64,000 nucleotides of DNA from Owenia fusiformis (lineage: Eukaryota > Annelida > Polychaeta > Sabellida > Oweniidae). The DNA lies in contig CAIIXF020000007.1 in the NCBI GenBank assembly GCA_903813345.2, forward strand, positions 29,809,564 to 29,873,563, written 5' to 3'. Shown in pieces: positions 45,152-55,695 of the stretch (the stretch's first letter is position 1; the number at the start of each line of letters is the position of its first letter). Made by a program: the position numbers and the translations under genes. The notes under the pieces are model-generated. The model saw nothing but the letters and a program-made list of their open reading frames with translations. It was not told where the DNA came from and searched no databases.

Positions 45152-48100
45152 TTATAAAATGGGAGACATTGATGTTTTGTTTTCATTGAGGTCATTAAAG
45201 TCCAATGATGGGTTGAATCTTGTCCTTGATATAGGCCCTTCGCAAACCTCCTGATGCATCTTATAAGCAGCATCTAAATAGAATTTTGAGTCACACTTCA
45301 AACAGGTAAATGCTTCATTATGTACTTGAAGATGGTAATAAAGCTTGGTCTGACAACGAAAATCCTTGGGACACAAGGGGCATAAATGACGAGGTACAAT
45401 TTCATGGACTTCAGCCATGTGTCTAGCCAGGGAACCACTAAAGCTTGACTTATATGTGCAATCAGTATCATAACAGGGGAGCTTGGTGCCAGTGTGGATA
45501 CGTAAGTGATTCATCAGAGCAATCTCAGATTCTGTCTCAAAGTCACATTCATGACAAGCATATGGTTTACTTCCTGAATGGGCCTGACGCTTGTGCTTCA
45601 AATAACTATGGTTGTTTTTTAAATGAACATCGCATAACTCACATTTTATTCCTCCTTCCTCCGTTTCATGGTCAGAAGTTGATAAATTATGAGTTGGAAG
45701 CTTGACCTTTAATTTTACTGGCCTTCCTATCTTTCTCTTGGTGTGTTTATTCTCATGTTTTTGAAACAATCCTTGGAAGTTGGATTTAAAGTCACATTGT
45801 GTGCATTTGAACTGATAAATCTGGTGGTTATCTCCTATGTGGAGAGATAGTTGTTTCTTGCTGGTGAATGTATCTGTGCAATGGTCACAAGGGAAAGAAG
45901 CTGATGTTGTTTTCACCTTACATGCAGTCAGATGACACTCATAACCTATTTGATCACTGGCAATGTGGGAACAGAAACAGCACTGGAGAATCCCATGTTT
46001 GATCATATGGTTGATAAACCTGTATCTCCTGTTGGTGCCATAGTCGCATAAGGGACATGAGAACGTTGCTACCTTTTGGTGGACCTCCTTAATATGCCTA
46101 CTTAAACTATAAGCACAATTACTTTTGTAGCCACACTCTTTACAAACAACCTTATCCAGATTGTTATCTGTTGCTTTTGTTGTTGAGGTAGTATTCTGCT
46201 TCTTGCTTTCTTCATTAGCTGGCAGCTCACCTTTGTTCGCCTCTTCTTTGATGTCTTTAACTTTTGTAAAGTTCTTGAGACTAAGTGAGGTTGATGGCTT
46301 ATTAAGGTTGTCCTTCTTGCATTTCAGGATGTCATATTGTTCATTTGGATGGTGACGGAAGACATGCCATCTAACCTTCTCACTTCTGCTGTATTCGAGT
46401 CCACAGACAAAGCATACAAATGGTTTGTAGCCTGTATGGGCATTCATATGTCGATGTAAATGTGATTTATTATCAGTTGTGTATTTGCATTCCTTACAGC
46501 TGTACGCCAGTTTGATACCGGAAACACTACCAGACATCTGCTTCACAGGTCTATCTCCCCAGTATTTTCCTGTGTTCTTCACAACCTCTAAGCCCACTTT
46601 AGCTATGATACCAACTGTTGAGCCTTTAATGCCTGCACTGAGGTCATCATTAATGTCACAATCATCATCACTTATGTAAGCTGAGGCTTCATCATCAGCA
46701 ACTGTTGCTATGATTCGCATGGGTTTATTTGATTTCCTAGATTTACGACTCCTCTTGGGCTGCTGGTAAAGATCTTCGTCAGTCTGAAATGTCATATTAA
46801 CTGAATTTTTATATTTTATTAATTATTTTCTCCCATTAAAAATATAAACAGTCAGTATATTCTGAAATGTGAATTTAATACATGACACATACATGTACTT
46901 TGTTAAATGAATAAATATTGGTAATTTTACATATTATCTTATATTTCTTATATTTCACAAATATTGATGACTACTGTAGATACACTTAAGTTGGCTCCTG
47001 TTTCAATTTGACAGATTGGCGGATTCAGAAAATCTGCCAAATTAAAAATCCGTCAAATTTCAGTTTTGAATTTTTGTCCAATGCACTTCAGAAATTAAAC
47101 TCCAGGGGCCCCTTTTCCAGTCAACATGTCATCAATTCTACATTATTCCAAAGGAAATACAGAACATATCTGAGTAAACACCTGTCCAAATGACATAAAC
47201 ATCTACAAAAATTAAACTTCAGTCCTGAATCAACCGAATTAAATAGCCACCAATATTTGAAATTGAGGAAATCCATCAAAATTAAGTAGCGTCAAAATAA
47301 GTGTATCTACAGTATTACTTTACCTTGCATTACAGAACAGGGATACAAATCTACAAGTTGTATATGAAAGTAGTTAGGCAGTCAAGAATGCATACATTAT
47401 TTCAATGTTCTCACCACACTGGACAATGTCTTATCAAGTCATTAAGACAATTGTATCCATTGACAGAGTCACCTAATGTAACCAGTCTCAATTGACAAAA
47501 ATATATCATTATTGGATAATTTAAACTGAATGAAAAAACAAAAACTCTGTCCTTACAATGATAAGGATGGTACCTTCCTTTGGAAAGTTCTAACATAGGG
47601 TAAAGACATACTGACATAGCAGATAAAGATTAGTGTTAAAGATTGAGGAACTAGCGCATGGTGATCATGCCACTAAATGTTTCAATACATGAAACATGAG
47701 ATCCAATTTTTAAAGTGTCTTAAGTTTTTGTGGTGAGAACCCTGTATTCTGTACACAAACAAACCTACCTCTATTTCTGGTTCTTGTTTCAAAAGAGCCT
47801 TGTTATCAACTTCAGAACATACCACCTTGCCCTCCATCTCCTTGGTATTTACTTCTTCACCACTATTTCTCACAACATCATTTGATAATCGCATCTCAGT
47901 TTCCTCAATATCTGAATTGTCATGTTTTGCAGCTGGGGGAATGCAGTTTTCATCAGGTGTTATATTAGCACAGTCATTCTCAACATCCAAAGTAGGTTTC
48001 GTATCATTACTTGCCCTTTCAGAAATCTCTGATATTTCGGTAAAACCTGAGGCATCCATTTTGACATCATTACATGAGGGGTCTGTCCCCTGTGATCCTT

Positions 48101-48299
48101 TCATCTCAATGTTTGTCTTCATTTGATCATTTGAGGTAGATGGGTTTTCCTCATGAATTGTCTTATTAATAGCATCTGCACATTCCTTTGTATCATGCAA
48201 ACTGTCATCAACATTTTCCATACTGTCCACGGCAGGTCTCTCATCAGCATTGTGTATTATTTTTGCAATGCTAGCCTCTTTTGGATTCAGATGTTCCAT
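45152..48299 (-). CDS. C2H2 zinc-finger protein with about 12 fingers
   Basis: Exons 48299-47769 and 46783-45152 join in phase to 720 residues. The first 177 residues (exon 1) are acidic and low in complexity, with DSMENVDDSLHD and EETEMR, and no known domain. A basic segment, KRSRKSRKSNKP, near residue 186 could be a nuclear signal. About 12 C2H2 fingers follow, starting YSCKECKYTTDNKSHLHRHM, with few TGEKP linkers (TGYKPF, SGSKPY). One finger (FCSHIASDQIGYECHLTAC) ends in Cys instead of His, and the last (FTCLKCDSKFYLDAAYKMHQ) ends in HxxxC. It is probably a DNA-binding regulator of transcription; no orthologue is recognised. An in-frame stop lies 30 bases before the ATG. The intron holds a MITE at 46974-47312. 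Confidence 0.88.
46974..47312. mobile_element. TA-flanked MITE, CTGTAGATACACTTA ends, copy 1
   Basis: The ends CTGTAGATACACTTA and the inverse TAAGTGTATCTACAG are flanked by TA. The interior has AATTTGAC/GTCAAATT motifs. It lies in the intron of the zinc-finger gene. A second insertion, in opposite orientation, is at 55015-55357 with about the same length. Confidence 0.88.
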
Positions 48300-48933
48300 T
48301 GTTGCAAGCAGTGCAAGTCCAGTTACTTACACTAGATTTGCCATCAATCATCTGTGATTCATTCAATGTCAAGTCTTTACCTAAAAATAAAAATAACAAA
48401 TACAATTACACTGCCTATATTTCGATCTAGTTGAAAGCCCATGATTTGATTAAACAAGAATGCAAAATCAAACATTCAAAGGCCGTGTCTACACATCATG
48501 GAATATCGAAGGTATCCAAAGGAGTTCGGATACATGCAGGCTGCACTTGGAAGTTATTTAATATCTTGTACAATTTCTCATTTTATATTTTCAGGGGTTT
48601 CATTAGCAGCAGGGAAGAGTTGATTTTCAACAGTTGGTTTCACAAAATCACCTGTTGTTTTTATGGACTTTTCAACTTTTCCATGTTAAATTTATGATTT
48701 CGATTAATTTTGCCTGTTGTTTTCATTTATTTAGCCTGTTGTGGCAAATTCTACTGAAACCCCAGAGTATGTAGAAATAAGAACAGATTATGGCATTCCA
48801 AAGTTAGCAGTTGAATTGAAGTTAATTTCCTTGTCAATTGTAGGAGACATGAACAAATAGTACGCCTTTTTCCCAGTGTAAAGATTAAAGGAGGACGGAA
48901 AGTATCACAACAGATTTCGGACAGTCATATGTT
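48300..48933. other. Upstream region of the zinc-finger gene
   Basis: On the minus strand, an acceptor-like TTTTTATTTTTAG near 48381 precedes GTAAAGACTTGACATTGAAT and a consensus donor GTAAGTAAC near 48333. This could be a short untranslated exon, or part of a longer 5' UTR that runs into the ATG at 48299. No other gene signal was found. Confidence 0.3.
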
Positions 48934-49573
48934 AGATTTTGACTATTTTCTGAGGATTTAAACAGGTGTATATGTTAGGCCAATGCATTATTAATATCCA
49001 GGAAAAGCACTCATAGAGATGATAAACAATTTCGACTTTGAGACAGGGGAGATGCAAACAACCCACCCACATGTTTTTTTCTGAAATGTTGTCCTGATTT
49101 TCAACCCCTTCCACCCCTGCTTTTTCAATTTTTGTTGCATCAATATGTTGCGTTTTAAGACACAGTTAACTGCTTTAAAGGAATAAGTAATTCCTCTTCG
49201 ATAAAGTGGAAAACAATATTTCCCATGTTATTTTCCATAGGGAAAACTCATGCGATCCATTGCTTTCAGCTCATTTTGGTCATCCATAATGTATATCTTT
49301 AAAACCCCTGAAGGAATTACTTATTCCTTTAATGGGGTTAATTATGTGTCATAACACAAAATATTGATTCATCAAAAATTGAAAAAGCAGGAGTGGAAGG
49401 GGTTGAAAATCAGGACAACATTTCAGAAAAAACATGTGGGTGGGTTGTTTGCATCTTTCCTGTCAAAGTTGAAATTATTTTATGATCTCAGTCTATGAGT
49501 GCTTTTCTTGTAAGTAATGCATTGACCTAATATATGCACCTGTTTAAATCCTCAGAAAATAACCAAAATCCAA
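48934..49573. mobile_element. 640-bp foldback element
   Basis: Left TTCTGAGGATTTAAACAGGT at 48949 pairs with the inverse ACCTGTTTAAATCCTCAGAA near 49537. Further inside, CAACCCACCCACATGTTTTT and TTCAACCCCTTCCACCCCTG have inverse partners at about 49420-49450 and 49390. Arms are about 240-270 bp. No target duplication or frame. Confidence 0.75.
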
Positions 49574-49689
49574 CAAATTGAGGACTTTGAAGATGGTAGC
49601 CCCTGTGAAGTAACATAAACTTGGAAATATTTGATGATATTCTCTGTAAAATAAGAAGTGTGATCATACACACAATTCATATGAAAAAC

Positions 49690-50030
49690 ATCATGTAGGA
49701 TTCCTGGGTATTTTAGCATTCTTTTCGTGTAGTTGAATCCACAATTATCTGGGTATATAGGCAGAATGGGAACATTTTTCTTTTTCATCGAGAGAGATTC
49801 CATCACTTTTCAAGATTGGATTTAAAAAAGGATTCCACGTTTGACTGGCCCGGAAGTGGCCCAGAAGTACCAATAAATGGAGGAATTTGATGGTTGAAAT
49901 AAGTTAAATATTACACGCAAATATTGCGATCAAAAAACAAAAAATTCTTCATTCTGCCGATAAACCCTGACAATTGTGGATTCAACTACACAAAAAGAAT
50001 GCTAAAATACCAAGGAATCTATTGAAGTAG
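49690..50030. mobile_element. 340-bp foldback element next to the preceding one
   Basis: TTTTAGCATTCTTTTCGTGT and AGTTGAATCCACAATTATCT at 49711-49750 are mirrored by AATTGTGGATTCAACTACAC and AAAAAGAATGCTAAAA at about 49972-50008. The centre (49800-49930) is unique. No coding capacity. Confidence 0.65.
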
Positions 50031-50946
50031 GGATCTTAAGTGTAAGAAGCGTAGAAAATTCTCCCATGTTGTAATCGTAGAGGCAAAAGATTGAGACGTT
50101 CTCAGGACTATAGTCCTGGCACGGGATAAATTGAACCCCGACTAGCAATTTTACAATAGTTCACGGTGTTCCACATGAAATTACTCTAGCCAACAATTGG
50201 CTAGAGACTCGAGTAACGATTTGATACCAGTGGGAGAGCACATTCCAAGAAGCCTAGTTTTTTGAAATATTTCAGTTGAAGTTTTGCACCTTTGATCTTC
50301 TATAATAGCTTGATACTGCCTTTCCCTCGGCTAAGCCTATTGGAAACATTACATGTCCAATTTAGAAAGGACATTGACACAAACCATGTGATAAAAGGTG
50401 GCTATAAGGTTGTATGTACTTATATGCCCTTTTGTGCACGGTCAGGATCCAGAGACTCAATGACTTTGAACAAAGGTAAACGTAGTTTTAAAAGAAACAC
50501 TTCAAACAGGAAATGCCATTTCGTGAATTTTTTGTTTGAAATTTCGAATTCAAAAATAATACTATCATTGCAACACATGCCGATCCTATACAATAAAACA
50601 TTTCAATCAATTAGATGTCAATGCAATTTATATAATAACGAGGAGAAATAGTCATATACATTACCCTTTGTGGACACGAACCACGATAATCGATAAAAAT
50701 TATAGATTTTCCAAATTTTGGTTTACTTCCGGTTGCTGACGGATTACGCTACAGGAGAGTCCAAAGGATGGGTGGGTGTCTATTATGAGTTCTAAGGTAG
50801 AATACTTGTTTTTAATCAAAGATGTTTCATGTATCCTGGAATGCTCAAAATTCTTTATCCAATTATTTTCTTGTTATAGCCTGTGGGGTACAATCATGGG
50901 CTTTCGAGTCAAGAAATTTAATTATTAAGCTACACGTACAAGCTTA
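50031..50946. other. Gene-free stretch
   Basis: A 119-codon frame at 50292-50651 shows no motif and no splice context. No gene is supported. Confidence 0.4.
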
Positions 50947-51681
50947 TAGGGTGACCCAAAAAATAGAACCCTCCAAAAATGAAATAATTTCTTTAATACA
51001 TACGTAGTGCACTGGCGGATTAGGGGGGGGGGGCTGGGGGCCCGCCCTCCCCCCTAAGGCCTTAAGGCCCCCAAAAAGTTGGCCTTTTTGGTCATTACTG
51101 GGCCTTTTAAGGCCTTATTTTTTAAATTCAGGCCAAATTTTGAAGAAAATGGGCCTCAAAATTTGGGCCCATTTTTGTGTTTTAGGGGCCCAAAATTTTT
51201 TTTCCGTTTTTTTCTCTGACCTGAAATTTGCCCCCCCCCCTTGTTGGTTCCCAGATCCGCCCCTGTAGTCAGCGTTATTTTTCATGTACATAAACTACAA
51301 TCTATGGATGACAATGTGAGACCAAACTTGTACAGGTGGTCTAAACTGACCATTCAGCTGTCTTATATACATCTGTAATGATTTCTTGAGAATTCATCCA
51401 ATGAAATTCCGTAGAGTGTTTGAGGCATTTCAATCATCTGATCTTCTGCATATCTCATAAAATCTCAAGATATGATTTTGCCTTTGTTGATTTTCCAAAA
51501 ATTGGAAACATGCTAAGATCATCCATGAATGATATCACAAATAATCAATTTTGTGTAACAAACTTGATATCATATTATCATCCATATGCATAAGCTTATG
51601 CATATAAAAATTGGGTTGATAGGGTAGGTATTTAATAAATTATTACACTTTCAGAGGATTCTGTTTTTCGGGGTCACCCTG
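50947..51681. mobile_element. Mariner-like element remnant with nested MITE
   Basis: The ends are TAGGGTGACCCAAAAAATAG and the inverse of CGGGGTCACCCTG, flanked by TA. The inside has no transposase frame. A CACTGGCGGATCC-family MITE (51010-51265) is nested near the left end. Confidence 0.75.
51010..51265. mobile_element. CACTGGCGGATCC-family MITE with G/C homopolymer stems
   Basis: CACTGGCGGATTAGGGGGGG at the left and, inverted, CAGGGGCGGATCTGGGAACC at the right. GGCCCCCAAAAAGTTGGCC and similar GGCC words fill the interior. The flanks are TAGTG and TAGTC, a four-of-five match. Confidence 0.75.
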
Positions 51682-51689
51682 TATATGTA

Positions 51690-52239
51690 CACTGCATAGA
51701 ACTATGTAATTTAAAAAGTTAAACGTCCAATTGAAGTAGTATCTGGGCCTTGTTTCTTATCTGACATATCTTGTGACCACCCCGGGGGCCTGTCAACCGA
51801 TAGCGATGTGAAGGAAATTATGGTCCCCCAGGGATTTTGGTCCCCCTTCTAAACGCCCCTTACTGGCCCTGATTGTGTATAAGATAATGAAGGAAAGAGG
51901 TCACCATATAAATCAATGGAGAATAGGACCATAATTTGATAGGACCTCATACCCTTTTACTAAATAAATAGTGTGATATTCTCTTGTGATACTCTATTGT
52001 TTTTCATTCTATTGACAAGCTAAGAATGGAGTGGTATCGATATGGAAAACTTTTTGAACACACGTTTCTCTTAACCCAGTCATAAAAAATCTAAAAATTT
52101 AACACATCTTCAATTTAATGGTCATCTTTGGAATGGTAACAATATAATTTGAAAAATATATAATATATACTTTCATCTATATTGTTTTAAAAAACACATC
52201 AAACACTTGTTCTTGGTATCATGTTTCCAGAGTGAAATA
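51690..52239. other. Gene-free stretch
   Basis: No protein-like frame or repeat structure was recognised. Confidence 0.4.
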
Positions 52240-52760
52240 TGAAACATCTTTCCGAACCTCATTGGAACAAAACGACATAAACACAACATGTTTAGGTCTC
52301 TCAATATTGTAATTATAAATTGTACATAGGGAAATTTTGGTTGATTTTAAAAAAGTATCTGAGTTAATGAAATAAAAGGTTTATCTTGATTTTTATCTAT
52401 TTTGGGGGATTTTTTTTAATTTTTTGAATATTTTTAAAAAATCAACCCAAATTCCTTTGTATAACTATAATATTGAGAGATCTAAAACATGTCGTATATG
52501 CTATTGTGTTCCAACAAGGTTCGGGAAGACATTTTTACCCCACCACATAGTGAGGGGCCATATTGTTGGCCTAGGCGCGTCCGTCTGTCCGTCCGTCCGT
52601 CCGGCAGTTTTCTCCAAAAACCGCTACAGATATCATCTTCAAATTTTCAGGGATAACTTATGAGTGCATACTACATACAGATGTGGATGAAAAAATTTAA
52701 CTTGATACCTACTTCCTCTCAGCCATTTTGAAGTCAAATGCCACTTAAAATCTAAACTAT
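52240..52760. mobile_element. Foldback segment joined to a (CCGT)n element end
   Basis: 52245-52345 (with CATGTTTAGGTCTCTCAATA) is mirrored at about 52440-52535 (TATTGAGAGATCTAAAACAT). It runs directly into GAGGGGCCATATTGTTGGCC, GCGCGTCCGTCTGTCCGTCC and TCTCAGCCATTTTGAAGTC. That CCGT-plus-CCATTTTGAA combination recalls the right end of the element at 12647-13285. Confidence 0.55.
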
Positions 52761-53902
52761 TAACAGTAACAAAATAACTTTTAATATGTTATACATATAT
52801 TTGGATGAACATCAACTATACAGTTATTGTACATTATAAATGTATGGTAAAATATATACATTCACTAGTTACGTAGGTCGTTCTAAAGGTTTTACCTGTT
52901 TTGTTGCTAAATACAATCAAGACAATTTATCTGTTTGTCATGCAACTGGGGGCAGTTGTGTTAGTAACGTCAAATAAAAGTGTTATGAATACTTGAATCT
53001 TGGAGGCTTTTATATCACTTTCCTTATTCATCAGTTCATTGAGATCATAGTTTTTCATGAGATATGAGATTGGTCCATATGATCGCGACTTCGTCAATTC
53101 TAGATCTATGTATGATACGGTAAAAGTATAATAATTTATGGTATTACAAAGTTGGATTTACACCTTTTTAGGGATGTAGAAATGATCCATAGGCGAGGCA
53201 AAACGTGAGTCAAGTATAACAGAGGCTAAAGGGCGATAGAAATAATTTTTAGATAAAGAGGGCAGGTCAATCAATCAATCTGTGTTTATATTTTTCTTTG
53301 AGAGAAATGTTATATGACCTGCTGCCATCTTTATATCGTCCTAAAGCCTATAATAAATAGAATACTACCACTACTATGATTAATTTTAAGTTTCAAACTA
53401 TGAAATTACTGAAATTTTATAAAATCATTTTTAAGAGGCAAGTGTCTCTTCTGCCAAATCGAACTACACTTTCTTCCATAATTTTGGCAAACGAAAATTC
53501 TCAAATATTGGATAGCATAGCAAACCCTGTCAAAGTTGGAATCTTAATTTTGTTCTTGACTTACAATAGTTCGGATAATCATAGCTTTTGTGATCTTTTA
53601 AATCGCCAAAATAGACTTTGATCCAAAACAGTACTTAGTTCCGATTGCCAAACGTATAGAGGGGAGTGTATTCACCCATAACGTTTTTGCCTTCATTTGT
53701 TTCCAGCCATTTGTTTACACATCCTCATTCAATCAAGCATCCTTTTGTAGTAATTATAGTAATGCCTCGACCTATGTGAAAAGCTCACGTCATGGAAATG
53801 GATAGTATTTCTTAGATTTAGCAAGCAGGTGGAACATCTTGAATAACCCTCGTATATTTACAATTTCTTGCTCATTCGGTTACTTTAATGAGTCTTCAGT
53901 CC
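52761..53902. other. Gene-free stretch
   Basis: An 81-codon frame at 53376-53621 lacks motifs. GCCAAACGTATAGAGGGGAG near 53647 resembles an inverted Tc1-type end. No gene is supported. Confidence 0.4.
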
Positions 53903-53907
53903 TATTC

Positions 53908-54437
53908 CACTGGTGATCCACTCGATTACGCTGGTTACCAAAACGAACCGTTTTGGTAACAAAATGTCGGAACGTCGAAGGCACGATTTTTCTTTTTTCC
54001 TTATTTCACGCGTTGTAGGCAGAATCCCCACGACGTTTTTTCTCACAACGTGCATCAGTATCATATGTTTTAGAAAATGTACATGTTTTCGAAAAAATAG
54101 CTCAGAGGACAACAGAATCGTCGATTTACTTCCTCACTTAAGTTACATAAACGGTTTTTCGAAAAACAGTTAAGATCTGCACTTTTAACCCAAACCGTTT
54201 ATGTAACTTAAGTGAGGAAGTAAATCGACGATTCTGAACCATTTGAATTCGCAAATATGTACACTTTCTTAAACATATGATACTGATACACGTTTGTGTT
54301 AAGAAATGTCGTGGGAATTCTGCCTACAACGTGTAAAATAATGGTAACGAGAAAAATCGTACCTTCCGGATGTTCCGACATTTTGTTACCAAAACGAACC
54401 GTTTTGGTAACCAGCGTAATCGAGTGGATCACCAGTG
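53908..54437. mobile_element. 530-bp palindromic element, CACTGGTGATCC family, copy B
   Basis: It begins CACTGGTGATCCACTCGATT and ends with the exact inverse of that 20-mer. TATTC flanks it on both sides (53903-53907, 54438-54442). The interior mirrors copy A at 42775-43254, including GGTTACCAAAACGAACCG and AAAACAGTTAAGATCTGCAC in the centre. It is a full-length hairpin with no protein. Confidence 0.93.
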
Positions 54438-54442
54438 TATTC

Positions 54443-55014
54443 ACTAATAACGATTGTGTGCGTTGCCAGAACGCATCGTTTCCATTGTACAATTACATTT
54501 CACGGACGTTGTCTGACCTTTAGCCTGTTGTCAACAGTATTAAGGCAAAAAATAGTATGCCTTTACAAGATAATACTTTTAAATTCATATGAAATTATAT
54601 GAAACGTTTATTGTTCTATGAATAGAAGTATCATACCTGGTATGACGTATTAATGATGCCTTAAAATGCTTATAAATTATTCATTTTTATACACAGCAAA
54701 ACATTTTTAGAAGTCGATTAAAATCAATTGGTAATTTTTTTGCAAAGGTACATCTTGGAAATGTACGAAAACCAAGGTTTCAATTTGTACTCTTGCAAAA
54801 TGTTACCAGTTTTTTTTATAATATATTTTGCAATATTTGAAAATATTAAGTACGTCAAAGCAGCCATCATTAATAAGTAAGACCATGTACTCGTTGAAGA
54901 GAATAATGTAACGATCGACGCCATGATTAAACCTAGTACACGGTGTAGTATACGTATATTAGAATGGATTATGGAAATGGTAGACGAATGTTGTAATTTA
55001 TGTTGTCCAGAGTA
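54443..55014. other. Gene-free stretch
   Basis: A 100-codon minus-strand frame (55026-54724) has hydrophobic runs but no splice signals or homology that I recognise. It is treated as chance. Confidence 0.4.
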
Positions 55015-55357
55015 CTGTAGATACACTTATTTTGACGCTACTTAATTTGACGGATTTGCTCAATTCCAAATATTGGATAATTGGTGGCTATTTAATCTGG
55101 CGGATTCAGGACTGAAGTTTAATTTTTGTAGATGTTTAAATGTCATTAGGACAGGTGTTTACTCAAATATTTTCTGTATTTCTTTTGGAATAATGTAGAA
55201 TTGATGACATGTTGACAGGAAACGGGCCACTGGATTTAATTTCTGAAGTTCATTGAACAAAAATTCCAAACTGAATTTGACGGATTTTTAATTTGGTGGA
55301 TTTTCTGAATCCGCCAATCCGTCAAATTAAAACGGAACCAAATTAGTGTATCTACAG
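55015..55357. mobile_element. TA-flanked MITE, CTGTAGATACACTTA ends, copy 2
   Basis: It has the same ends and interior as 46974-47312 but is inserted in inverse orientation, with TA at 55013-55014 and 55358-55359. Lengths of 343 and 339 bp suggest two intact insertions. Confidence 0.88.
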
Positions 55358-55602
55358 TAATTGAATTTCATGTTTAGCACTGCGATATTTTTTTCAAAGG
55401 ATAAGAGGTATATCAAAAATATTCACACGTGACACTGTCCTCTGTACTAGCCACGACTCTAGCGTGATTGACAAATATGGCGAAAGTAGCAGATACAGAC
55501 AAATCGTACTACTGTCATCTCTCTATTTGAGAAAGAATATCAATAAATGCCCCATTGAACGTGGCTGTTTATAGTTTGACATATTGAGAATAGATCATTT
55601 TA

Positions 55603-55608
55603 TTTATT
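55603..55608 (-). terminator. Polyadenylation signal for the TGF-beta ligand gene
   Basis: AATAAA on the minus strand about 90 bases past the stop codon; a second overlapping match lies a few bases beyond. Confidence 0.45.
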
Positions 55609-55695
55609 AATCCACCATAGGATAACTTGAACAACTGTTGTCTATGGGCGACATATTTCTTTGAGGTCGCAATACGGATCTTGGGGTCCATATAG

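Noticed and set aside
50292-50651. 119-codon plus-strand frame
   Set aside because: Low-complexity, basic and unmotivated by any splice or promoter signal.
53376-53621. 81-codon frame next to a possible Tc1-type end
   Set aside because: Checked for transposase motifs (DDE, helix-turn-helix) and none were seen.
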